From contig JAFTIK010000031.1 of the NCBI GenBank assembly GCA_017456945.1, positions 1-10,577 of the forward strand: DNA of 10,577 nucleotides, read 5' to 3'. Source of the stretch: Clostridia bacterium. GTDB taxonomy: Bacteria > Bacillota_A > Clostridia > Christensenellales > Borkfalkiaceae. The notes below the pieces were generated by a model that was not told where the DNA came from, ran no database searches, and saw only the letters and a program-made list of their open reading frames with translations. Position numbers and translations under genes: made by a program. Shown here in pieces: positions 1 to 8,000 of this stretch (position 1 is its first letter; each line of letters begins with the position of its first letter).

Positions 1-228
1 AAAGGTAAACAGGAAATTAAAATACCTAAGTTTACCGTTAAATACAACGAAGAAAGCGCAAAGAATTTGCACTACGCTGTAGTAATTTCACCTTCGTTTG
101 ATATTGAATACGTAAAGGACAACAAATTTACCCCCAAACAGTCGGGCGTATATACCGTAAGGTACTTTGCAATCGACTTGTACGGAAACACGGAAATTCT
201 CGATTTCGAGATTACCGTTTATAAATAG
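1..228 (+). CDS. C-terminal end of an Ig-like surface protein (partial, 5' end outside window)
   Basis: Frame 1 is open from the first base to a TAG at 226-228, giving 75 residues of a protein whose start lies upstream. The end has the pattern GVYTVRYFAIDLYGNTEI followed by a closing strand ending ITVYK. This is the typical last two strands of bacterial Ig-like or cadherin-like modules (DUF5011/Big type), where 'G-x-Y-x-V-x-Y-x-A-x-D-x-x-G-N' is a common signature. No catalytic motif and no cell-wall anchor (LPXTG) is present at the end. The stop codon overlaps the ribosome binding site of the next lipoprotein gene, and only 11 bases separate the two genes, so they are probably co-transcribed. 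The rest of the protein, and hence its role, cannot be judged; a part in surface binding is an inference. Confidence 0.8.
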   Translation, partial: KGKQEIKIPKFTVKYNEESAKNLHYAVVISPSFDIEYVKDNKFTPKQSGVYTVRYFAIDLYGNTEILDFEITVYK

Positions 229-233
229 GAGGG
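227..233 (+). promoter_or_regulatory. Shine-Dalgarno overlapping upstream stop codon
   Basis: AGGAGGG begins inside the TAG stop (226-228) of the upstream gene and lies 6 bases before the ATG at 240. It supports that start and suggests ribosomes that finish the upstream gene can re-initiate here. Confidence 0.85.
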
Positions 234-239
234 AAGAAA

Positions 240-2225
240 ATGAAAAAAAGATTTTCAATTTTAAGCGTGTTAATGGCGCTAACCTTGCTTCTCTCTTGCT
301 TTGCGCTCGGTTGTAATTCTGATAAAACGGGCGGGAAAGGCGAAGTTGAAGGGTATCAAGGCAAAGGCGTTCATCAAAGAGAAGTTAAAGAAACCGATAC
401 TTATCTAATTAAAGACGGTAAAACCGACTACAAAATTCTTCTTCCAGAAGAACCGGTGGACTATGAAGTTCTTGCGGCGGACACCATTAACGAATTCGTG
501 GAAAAATCTACGGGCGCAAAGTTCCCGATAGTTTATAGTAACGAGTATAAAACTGCAGACCAAGGCAAGTTTATATCAATCGGAACGACTTCTATTATGA
601 GAAAGACGGGTATGTCGGTTGCGGTAGATAAATTCGGTCAGTCTGGTTATAGAATTAAAACTATCGGCGACGATATCTATATATCAGGCGCGCACGCGTT
701 CGTTAGAGAAGGTACTTTCTACGGCGCGCTAGACTTCTTAAAAGAAACAATTAGTTGGCGTTGCTACTCTATCGACGAGATAAAGTACGACGTTAAAAAC
801 GACGTAAAGTTCTGTGAATACAACTTTGTGGAAATACCCGAGTTCGACCACAGAGCGTACAGCGTAAAGCAACTTCTTGCAAGCGAAACTTGGCAGAGAT
901 ATTTAAGGCTAAACATAAAAGAAGAAACAAGAATTCCCGTTTCGGGACATAGCCACTTTGAAATTATTCCGCCGACTGAATATTACGCTTTGCACGAAGA
1001 CTGGTTTTACTGGGCGGGCGACGACAATAACGACGGAATATTAAACTCGCAAGAAGGTCAACTTTGCTTGTCTAACCAAGAAATGACCAAAGAGTTTATA
1101 AAGAACGTTGTGGAATTGTTTAGGGAATACCCCGACACCAACTTTATCCATATCGGTCAACAAGACATAATGGTAAGTTGCGACTGTGATAATTGTAAAG
1201 AATACTCTAAGTATATAGACGAAAACGGCAAAGAACAAATGCTTAACTATTCGGGCTTGCTTTGTAAGTTTACCAACACGGTAGCGCGCGGGGTTATGGA
1301 AGAAATTCGTAAAACCGAGCCCGAAAGAATTTTGTACTTTGAAATGTTCGCTTACCACAAGTCAGAACAACCGCCAACGATTTGGAAGGGTGACGTTCAG
1401 TATCCTATGTGCGACGAAGTAATACTTGACGATAACGTTTACGTTCAGTTTACGCCTATGGCAAACTACTCGGGCTCTGGCGTTCCGTTTATACACGAAA
1501 AGAACAAAAAGGTTTACGAGTTCTTGCAAGGCTGGGATTTGTGTAGTTCGCATGTAAGCACTTGGACTTACGCAACCAACTGGAACAACTATATGTTTAA
1601 CTACCCCGACTGGGATTTCATAGCGCAAGACTTAAAGACCTTCTCGGAAATGGGTGTTAACAGAGTATATCACCAAAACCAGATACACCGTAATATGCCA
1701 CAAATGGTAGCAATGCGAATTTTCGTAGAATCTGAACTTATGTGGAACTTGTCGCTAGACTATGATGAACTTGCAAAAGAGTTTATCGATAACTACTACG
1801 GCGAAGCAGCCCCGTATATTTGGCAGATGTACCAAGCAATGACTACTTACTGGGCTTACCTTAAGTCGGAAAAAGGCGCTATCGGTGGCGTGTATATGGG
1901 CTTTAACAAAGCAGACTGGTGGTCGTTCGGGTACGTAGATTCCGTTCGTAGAATATTCGATAACGCGTTCAAGGCGCTTGAATCGTTAAAGACGGAAAAC
2001 CCCGCCGACTATGAAAAGTATTACTGGCGTGTTGCAGACGCATATACGGAAAACTTGTTTATGCAAATGGAATACTACGGCTCTGAATACGGCGAAGAAT
2101 ACGCAGCAAAAGCAATAAAATTCTTTGAAGACATAATCGCGAGATTCGATTATAACTATATGAGTGACGGTACTAATAGACCGTTAACCAACTATATCAA
2201 AGTGTGGAGGGCTACTTATGTTTAA
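240..2225 (+). CDS. DUF4838-type lipoprotein, putative glycan-active protein
   Basis: This is a 661-residue lipoprotein. Residues 1-24 form a signal peptide with the lipobox FALGC, so Cys25 is the predicted lipidated residue and the protein should sit on the outer face of the membrane. Residues about 52-185 resemble the N-terminal alpha/beta domain that precedes the catalytic barrel in GH67 and GH20 enzymes (ADTINEFVEKSTGAKFPIV; then GTFYGALDFLKE near 158-169). Residues about 200-500 match the DUF4838 pattern: HSHF at 237-240, QLCLSNQE at 274-281, a cluster CDCDNC at 314-319, and an AYHKSEQPP segment at 371-379. A helical C-terminal part follows (about 505-655). The family is often found in glycan-use loci, but its catalytic residues are not known to me, so enzymatic activity is inferred. 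An unusual EF-hand-like loop sits at 261-272. The start is set by the AGGAGGG site at 227. The gene overlaps the next one by 8 bases. Confidence 0.85.
   Translation: MKKRFSILSVLMALTLLLSCFALGCNSDKTGGKGEVEGYQGKGVHQREVKETDTYLIKDGKTDYKILLPEEPVDYEVLAADTINEFVEKSTGAKFPIVYSNEYKTADQGKFISIGTTSIMRKTGMSVAVDKFGQSGYRIKTIGDDIYISGAHAFVREGTFYGALDFLKETISWRCYSIDEIKYDVKNDVKFCEYNFVEIPEFDHRAYSVKQLLASETWQRYLRLNIKEETRIPVSGHSHFEIIPPTEYYALHEDWFYWAGDDNNDGILNSQEGQLCLSNQEMTKEFIKNVVELFREYPDTNFIHIGQQDIMVSCDCDNCKEYSKYIDENGKEQMLNYSGLLCKFTNTVARGVMEEIRKTEPERILYFEMFAYHKSEQPPTIWKGDVQYPMCDEVILDDNVYVQFTPMANYSGSGVPFIHEKNKKVYEFLQGWDLCSSHVSTWTYATNWNNYMFNYPDWDFIAQDLKTFSEMGVNRVYHQNQIHRNMPQMVAMRIFVESELMWNLSLDYDELAKEFIDNYYGEAAPYIWQMYQAMTTYWAYLKSEKGAIGGVYMGFNKADWWSFGYVDSVRRIFDNAFKALESLKTENPADYEKYYWRVADAYTENLFMQMEYYGSEYGEEYAAKAIKFFEDIIARFDYNYMSDGTNRPLTNYIKVWRATYV
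2206..2210 (+). promoter_or_regulatory. Internal Shine-Dalgarno for overlapping gene
   Basis: GGAGG lies within the last codons of the DUF4838-type gene, 7 bases before the ATG at 2218. This position shows that the next gene really starts inside the previous one (8-base overlap, 2218-2225). Confidence 0.8.
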
Positions 2226-2826
2226 GAATAGAATTATAAAAGTATTTACGATAGTCCTTGCTCTTTTGACCTTGATTGCAACCTGTTTTTCGTTTGGTTG
2301 CAATGAAAAACCCGATACCGATAAAAAACCGCCCGAAACTTACGTTTTGAGCGCAATGAGAAAGACTTTGTCGCTAGACGAAGAATATCAATTGTCGGTA
2401 ATAGGCGAAACCGACGGCAAAACCGTCGTTTGGGATAGTAAAGACGTAACCGTGGCAACCGTAACCAACGGATTGGTAAAAGGCGTTGGGGTAGGCGAAA
2501 CGGTAATAACCGCAAGAATAGACGAACAAGTTTTAGAGTGTGAAATCAAGGTGGAAATAGTTCTTGAAACTTACCTTGAAATCACCTTGCCGTTAGAAGT
2601 GGATAACCAAATACAACTAACGGTAGGCGACGAATACACCTTCCAGCCAGAACTAACGGGTGAAGCAAACCAAACGGTAACCTTTACCTTAACTTGCGGG
2701 TCGGAAGCGCTTGCAGTTGACGGCTTAACGATAACTGCAAACTCGGTAGCGACCGACGTAGAAGTAACTATCTCGTGTAACGTTCAAGGGGTAGAACCCT
2801 TAACCGTTCTAGTAAGCGTGGCGTAG
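2218..2826 (+). CDS. Small lipoprotein with Ig-like (Big_2-type) domain
   Basis: This is a 202-residue lipoprotein. The signal peptide is residues 1-27, with lipobox FSFGC and predicted lipidated Cys28, followed by a charged, proline-containing linker (about 29-40). Residues about 42-113 look like a Big_2-type Ig-like domain: LSLDEEYQLSV, VVWDSKDVTVATV, then a strand with GLVKGVGVGETVITA, which is the usual 'G-x-x-x-G-x-x-x-G-x-x-x-I-x-A' core. Residues about 118-202 form a second beta-rich domain with its own strand pattern (IQLTVGDEYTFQPEL) and a less clear family. No catalytic motif is seen. Such proteins usually act as surface binding or spacing proteins; a scaffold or partner role for the DUF4838 protein is inferred from the overlapping start. 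GGAGG at 2206 fixes the ATG. Confidence 0.85.
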   Translation: MFKNRIIKVFTIVLALLTLIATCFSFGCNEKPDTDKKPPETYVLSAMRKTLSLDEEYQLSVIGETDGKTVVWDSKDVTVATVTNGLVKGVGVGETVITARIDEQVLECEIKVEIVLETYLEITLPLEVDNQIQLTVGDEYTFQPELTGEANQTVTFTLTCGSEALAVDGLTITANSVATDVEVTISCNVQGVEPLTVLVSVA

Positions 2827-2832
2827 GGGGTG
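2825..2832 (+). promoter_or_regulatory. G-rich Shine-Dalgarno overlapping stop codon
   Basis: AGGGGGTG starts in the TAG stop (2824-2826) of the small Ig-like lipoprotein gene and lies 5 bases before the ATG at 2838. It is a variant of AGGAGGTG with G in place of A. The same GGGGGTG core recurs before the 42-residue peptide gene at 8285. Confidence 0.7.
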
Positions 2833-2837
2833 AAAGT

Positions 2838-4847
2838 ATGAAAAAATTAACGGTCATATTATTAACTTTATGTTTGGCGTTAACTTCTATTTTCTTTACC
2901 GCTTGTAAAGAGCAAGAAAAGGGCGATAAGGATAAAAAGCCTGAAACTACTTACTACTTGGCTCTTAACGAATACGATTTGACGTTAGACGTTGGCGATA
3001 CGTTCGCGTTAGACGTTAAAAAGTACGATAGCAACGGCAAAGAACAAACGATAAAGGAAATTACCTACGGTGTAGAAGCCACGGCAGTAGCGTCGGTTGA
3101 AAACGGCGTGATAACTGCAAAAGAAACGGGCAAAACTTACGTTAACGTAACGGCAGACGGCATAGACGTAGCGTGTTTCTTAACGGTAAGACGCGCCGAC
3201 TATATCGACGGGTTAACAATCCGTATGACGGCAAAAGATTTATATAAAGGTTTACCCGTGCACGCATACGCGTACGTGTATGAAGAAAACGTGCTTAAAG
3301 GTTTAGCAGAAAACGTTACTTGGAGCGTTAGCGACCAAGAAAAAGCAACGGTATCTAGCGACGGGGTGGTAACGCCGAAAGAACTTACCGACGGGCTTAC
3401 CTTAACGGCAAGTTGCGTTTATAACGGCGAAACTTTAACGGCAGAAAAGCAAATAGCAATTATAGAGCCGTATTATTACGCAATGAGTAGCAATATGGTT
3501 AAACTTGCATCAAACACCACCCTTTCGGGCAAAACTAACGATAAGCACGTTACGGCAACGGGGCTTTCGCTAAAGAAAATCAACGTGCTTGACGGTCAAG
3601 TTTTAGACACGGTAACCGACGTTAGCGTATTTAGCGCTAATACCGAAATAGCAACGGCAACGGCAAACGAACAAGGTGTAATCACGGTTAACGGGTTAAA
3701 AGCAGGCGAAACGGCAATAAGCGTAATCGCAAACGACACGGGCAAACAAGTAGCGGTAAAAGCAATCGTTTATAACGCGATTAAAGACGTTGCCGATATG
3801 GATATCTTGGGCTTTGCATCATTGCTTAACGTGGAATTACTTTCTCAAAACTACGTTTTAGTTAGCGATATCGATTATAACGGCCAAGTTATTATTCCGA
3901 TAGCAACTATAAAAGATACGAATACTAGAGTGGTTGGCAATCAATGGAAATTCTGGCTAAACAAAACCGAGTCCGGCTATACCCCCGTTGCTAGGGCAGA
4001 CTTTGGCAAAGAAGGGCAAGGTCTTTCCGATTCAGATTTTAGCGCTTTTGCAGGCAATAACGGTATAAATCCGCAAAACTTGCCTTTCACGGGCGTGTTT
4101 GACGGTAACGGATATACTATCAAAAACGGTCAGATATTCTACGGCGCAATGTTATTCGTTAGTGGTAACAACGCATACTCGGTATATTCTAGCGTAATAG
4201 GCAACTTGCAAGGCACGCTTAAAAATATTTCGTTTGAAGGCATTACCCAACAAGACCCTGCAACCTTAAAGGCTAACGGGGTAGATATTACCAAGTATAG
4301 CGAAACGGCAAGCCTACAAATCAACGCTACTACGGGCGTTTACGTTACTCGTGGTATGGGGCTCGTAGGTAAGGCGACAAACGCTACTATAGAAAACGTT
4401 TACGCAGATATAACTTTCACTTTGTCCTTTACTTCTACCAACTACGGTACGGATAAATCTATTATCGCAGTAGAATTCGGGCAAGACGTTAAGGTTAGCA
4501 ACTGCGTTCTTGAAAGTATAGACGGCGGTAAAGAAGCCGACTACGCTATCGATAGCGGTCTTACGGGAAGTAGCGTAGTAAGTAGCGTTAAAAACTGTTT
4601 TGCGTTAGGTACTTCTAGATTTTACAAGCAATTTACCGGCGCAGGTAGCCTTGGCGTTAACGGCTGTTGGTGGCTTGGTAACGGCAAAACTTGGAAAGAT
4701 TTGCTTTCTGCAACTAGCACTAATAGTAGCGCGTTGAGCGTAGAACAAGTAAAAGCATCTTTCGATACTAGAGTTTGGGATATGTCTAAATTCAATGCTA
4801 CGGATAACGGCAGACCTGCCCTTATAAAAGGTTGCTCGTTTGCTTAA
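2838..4847 (+). CDS. Lipoprotein with three Ig-like domains and a GLUG/beta-helix-like C-terminus
   Basis: This is a 669-residue lipoprotein with signal peptide 1-22, lipobox FFTAC and predicted lipidated Cys23, then a Lys/Asp/Glu-rich linker. Three Big_2-like Ig domains follow, at about 38-118, 122-208 and 235-312. Each has the 'W/Y-x-V-x-x-x-x-x-A-T-V' and 'G-V-I/V-T' features (VASVENGVITAKETGKTYV; TWSVSDQEKATVSSDGVVTP; IATATANEQGVITVNGLKAG). From about 335 the pattern changes to LVSDIDYNGQ, FTGVFDGNGYTIKN (417-430), IGNLQGTLKNISFEGI and GLVGKATNATIENVYADI. This is the layout seen before and within GLUG-type repeats and right-handed beta-helix proteins. No catalytic residue set and no LPXTG motif are seen. 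The likely role is surface adhesion or glycan binding. It follows the previous gene after 11 bases and probably belongs to the same operon. GCA and GCG are strongly preferred for alanine. Confidence 0.85.
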   Translation: MKKLTVILLTLCLALTSIFFTACKEQEKGDKDKKPETTYYLALNEYDLTLDVGDTFALDVKKYDSNGKEQTIKEITYGVEATAVASVENGVITAKETGKTYVNVTADGIDVACFLTVRRADYIDGLTIRMTAKDLYKGLPVHAYAYVYEENVLKGLAENVTWSVSDQEKATVSSDGVVTPKELTDGLTLTASCVYNGETLTAEKQIAIIEPYYYAMSSNMVKLASNTTLSGKTNDKHVTATGLSLKKINVLDGQVLDTVTDVSVFSANTEIATATANEQGVITVNGLKAGETAISVIANDTGKQVAVKAIVYNAIKDVADMDILGFASLLNVELLSQNYVLVSDIDYNGQVIIPIATIKDTNTRVVGNQWKFWLNKTESGYTPVARADFGKEGQGLSDSDFSAFAGNNGINPQNLPFTGVFDGNGYTIKNGQIFYGAMLFVSGNNAYSVYSSVIGNLQGTLKNISFEGITQQDPATLKANGVDITKYSETASLQINATTGVYVTRGMGLVGKATNATIENVYADITFTLSFTSTNYGTDKSIIAVEFGQDVKVSNCVLESIDGGKEADYAIDSGLTGSSVVSSVKNCFALGTSRFYKQFTGAGSLGVNGCWWLGNGKTWKDLLSATSTNSSALSVEQVKASFDTRVWDMSKFNATDNGRPALIKGCSFA

Positions 4848-4887
4848 AATAAAAAAGGCTTTCAAAGTTGGACTTTTTACTTATACC

Positions 4888-4929
4888 TGCGTTTTCGCCG
4901 AAAAATAAGCGCAATTCGGCGAGAACGCA
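4888..4929 (+). repeat. 15-bp inverted repeat / stable hairpin
   Basis: TGCGTTTTCGCCGAA pairs with TTCGGCGAGAACGCA across a 12-base A-rich loop. All 15 positions pair, with one G-U wobble (T4894 with G4923). No run of T follows on either strand, so it is not a standard intrinsic terminator. It may stabilise or punctuate the transcript between the lipoprotein operon and the 1080-residue protein gene. Confidence 0.8.
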
Positions 4930-5021
4930 AAACGTAACTCGGCTTTATAACAAAAGCCAAACCGAAACTTTTTAAGTTTCAAAGCCCGAAAGGGGAATAT
5001 GGGAAAAAACCCAAAAAAAAT

Positions 5022-5027
5022 AGGAGG
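5022..5027 (+). promoter_or_regulatory. Shine-Dalgarno with unusually long spacing
   Basis: AGGAGG is perfect, but it lies 14 bases before the ATG at 5042, and the spacer is almost only A and T. No other in-frame ATG, GTG or TTG lies nearer, so the 5042 start is kept. The wide spacing is longer than for the other genes in the window (5 to 10 bases). Confidence 0.7.
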
Positions 5028-5041
5028 AATTTTATAAAAAA

Positions 5042-8000
5042 ATGAAAACGTTTAGCAAAAAATTAACAGCAATAGTTATGCTTGCAATATTGTCGTTCTC
5101 GGCTTTTATTATAGGCTTTGCAACGCTATATCGCGCGCCTGCTATTGCAGAAAGCAAACCGTTTACCGTAACTAATCTTGAAGATTTGATTGATGCTCCA
5201 ACGGATATTTACTGGCGTCTTAATAGATCTAATATGTACGACGTTGTAAATTCTAAAGCAACACCTCTTTATGATAATACCAAAACGTTCTATTCGGGAA
5301 ATCGTCAAAATGGTAACCTTGATGAATTAAATACTTATTACGTTTCCGATAACGTTATGGGTGGTTATTATCAAGTTAACTGGGGTATGTTTACTACCGC
5401 TGGATCTGAAAGTCAATCGCAAGAATTTAGTTATCCTGTTTACGGTAAAGGCAGTGGCGCAAATGGCGCTTATGCAGAAACCAAAAGTTTTCAATATAAC
5501 GTAAACGATTATGCTGGGAACTTAAGTTTCTTTTCAACTGAAAGTGTAGAAAATACAGTTTGGTTTGTAAATACAAACACCAACACCCCAAAAGTTGATA
5601 GAAACAGAGTTGTAAGTTTTAGGGTTAACTATGAAAAGCCTATGCACTTGATTGCTCGTTCAAAAGATATTGCTTCTGCTGTTTATGGACAAGACATGAA
5701 AGGCTATTGCATAGTTTTATCTGGAAGCGCTGCTAGTGTCTATACTAGTAGTAGTAAAGGAACTCTTCTAACAACTTACAATTTTACTAACCTTGCAAAA
5801 GGTGACGATTTAACCATAACTTACGGCGCATACGACGTTTACGATACGGATGGCACAACGGTTACTGGCACTAACGTATATCTTGATATTTATAACAACA
5901 CTAAACAGGCTTACGTTGTTGAAAATAAAACTTACGAAGGTGCTGCAGATGCTAATAGCAATGCCGCTAACTATATGGGCGTTGTTATTATGTATCAATC
6001 GTATGGTTGGTTAAACTCAACCAAAGAAGCGGTTTCTTTTGGTGGTATAAACGAACCGTTGCTCGCTTCTTATAATACCGAATTAACCGTTAAAGTTGAC
6101 GTTAATAAACAAAAAACTTTGGCAGATATAGATTTGCCTGCAGGTTATTCGTTTAAAAATAGTAGCCAAGAAACTGCTAATGGCGTAAAAGTTTACGATG
6201 GGGTTATATCTTTTGATTATTACGGAAACGCTACGAAAGATTGTAAAATAACCGTTATAGGCGTAACTAATCTTGAAGATATTACCGACGACGCATCTGA
6301 TATTTTCTTATCAATGGAAAGTATTCCGTATCTTGATAATACGCCTAATAAATTACACACTCAAGACGTAGACGGTGTTGACGTTGTTTGGGGCAAATTT
6401 ACAACTAAAGGTGATGGTAGCACTACTACCGTAACTTACCCCAAGGTTGCTGGTGATGGCTATCTTTACGGCGATTATACTATGACTACAAATGAAGATG
6501 GCACGCTTTCTTCTACCATTCCTTATAACGCTAACGATTATGATGGTAACGTAAGCGTGTTTACGGCGCAAAAAGCGAACAGATCTTCGGCTATAAATTT
6601 TGACGTTAACGACGCAAACACTATTTTAAGTTTCAAAATGAACTACGAAAAGAATAGACGTGTATTGATTTATGCTAGAGCAGATAAATCTGATACTACA
6701 ATGTTAAGATCAGCGTCGCAACCTATTTACTATATTTATCTTGATTATAGTGCTATAAGCCTTTATTTTAAGGGTGCATCTATTAGTGGAACAAGTAGGA
6801 AATTTGCCGACTTGCTTTCTGTTGCAAAGGTTAAATATCCTGATGCAGGTTTAACAGAACTTTTAACTGATGGCGAAGTAATGACTATTACTTACGGTAT
6901 GTATGATATCGTAGAAGGCGCTGAAACTAAAACCTATTTCTATTTTAACGTTGTTAATGAAGATGGCTACGTAGTAATCGACGAAAATTATGACGTTACT
7001 GCGCAAGAAAAGACTGTTAATACCGCAAGAGAAAACAACTTTATGGGTGTTCAAACCATGTTGGGTGGCGGACCTTATTATCAATCTAGTTTGTTGCCGA
7101 TAACTTTCGGTGGCGCAAACGCTCCGTTGTTCGTTAACGCTACGGTAGAAGGTGGCTTGCCTGGTCAAAAGGGCTCTGATATCATTAGTATTCTTCCTGA
7201 AGGTTACGTTCTTACTGATGAAGCAATGAACACTACCTTGGCAGTTGGTGAAAATACTCTTTCTGCCGTTTGGACGGGTGAATATTACGGAAACGACAGC
7301 GCTACTAGCCCTGCAACTCTTACCGTTATCGTAGAAGGCGTTCAAGTTACCATTAAAGATATGAACGGTGGTGAAATTTCTAGCCAAACGGCTGGTGGTG
7401 AATTCGTTCTTCCCACGCTTGAAAGAGCAAAGACTTTCCTTGCATACAAGGTTGGCGATACTCTTTATAAGCAAGGTGAAAAGGTAACCCTTACGGGTGA
7501 CACTATCGTAACTCTTTACGAAATCGATATGAAGGTTGAAGAAAAGGTAAGTGTAAGACTTGCTAATTCTGAAAACGGATTTGGCGGATTGCGCTTTACC
7601 GCTAAAATTCTTACTTCTGACCTTACCGTTTTAACGGCTGCTGGTTTTGAAGTTGCAACTGCTATCGTTCCGCTTGATTTGATTGAAGATGCAAGCATGG
7701 TTAGATACGGCGAACTTTCCGATACCGAAATCGTTGAAGATTACACCGTAGCATACTTTACTATAACCGATCTTAACTACCACAACTACAACCGTGAATA
7801 CGCTGGTAGAGTTGCCGTTAAGGTTGGCTCTGAATACGTTTACAGCGCAACCGTAAGCGAAAGCGCTTACACCGCTGCTCTTGCTGCATACGGTGAAGAT
7901 ACCGCTGCTTTAATCAACACGGGCGAAGGTCTTTACTCGGCTGCTAACTTGGCTATTTTAGAAGAATACGTATTCGGCGTAATCGATTTGACCTATACTG

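Larger units (their letters stand above)
4848..5041 (+). promoter_or_regulatory. Structured non-coding leader before the 1080-residue protein gene
   Basis: This 194-base gap is the largest in the window and holds at least five possible RNA hairpins. In order they are: a 15-bp stem (4888-4902/4915-4929), GGCTTT/AAAGCC (4941-4946/4953-4958), GAAACTT/AAGTTTC with a TTT loop (4964-4970/4974-4980), CCC-GAAA-GGG with a GNRA-type loop (4985-4994), and GGG/CCC around six A (5001-5003/5010-5012). The element AAAGCC occurs twice (4953 and 4981), so GGCTTT at 4941 has two possible partners. TCGG at 4939 can also pair with CCGA at 4962. Mutually exclusive pairing of this kind is what a switching leader would show, but I match it to no known riboswitch class. 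It could also be only an mRNA-stabilising 5' UTR. No convincing sigma-70 promoter is visible. Confidence 0.5.

Noticed and set aside
2246..2515. 89-codon Arg/Leu-rich open frame on the - strand
   Set aside because: It is the shadow of the Ig-like lipoprotein gene; the Arg/Leu bias comes from the repeated AACCG/CGGTT codon pattern of the + strand.
4851..4879. Possible terminator after the 669-residue lipoprotein gene
   Set aside because: AAAGT-TGG-ACTTT makes only a 5-bp AT-rich stem before a T-run of five that is partly used in the stem. It is too weak to call.
4868..4951. Possible sigma-70 promoter (TTGGAC and TATAAC) in the leader
   Set aside because: TATAAC at 4946 is a fair -10 box, but no -35 box lies at 16-18 bases before it, and TTGGAC at 4868 is far too distant. 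TTATAC near 4881 is too close to it.
4930..5012. Known riboswitch such as c-di-GMP-I, preQ1 or glycine class
   Set aside because: Short pieces (CGCAAA, CCGAAA, A-rich tail) recall these classes, but the conserved cores and their order are missing.
6863..7474. 203-codon open frame on the - strand
   Set aside because: It lies fully opposite the 1080-residue protein gene, has no good ribosome binding site, and its translation has no recognisable domain. The + strand gene has a signal peptide and repeats that explain the sequence.
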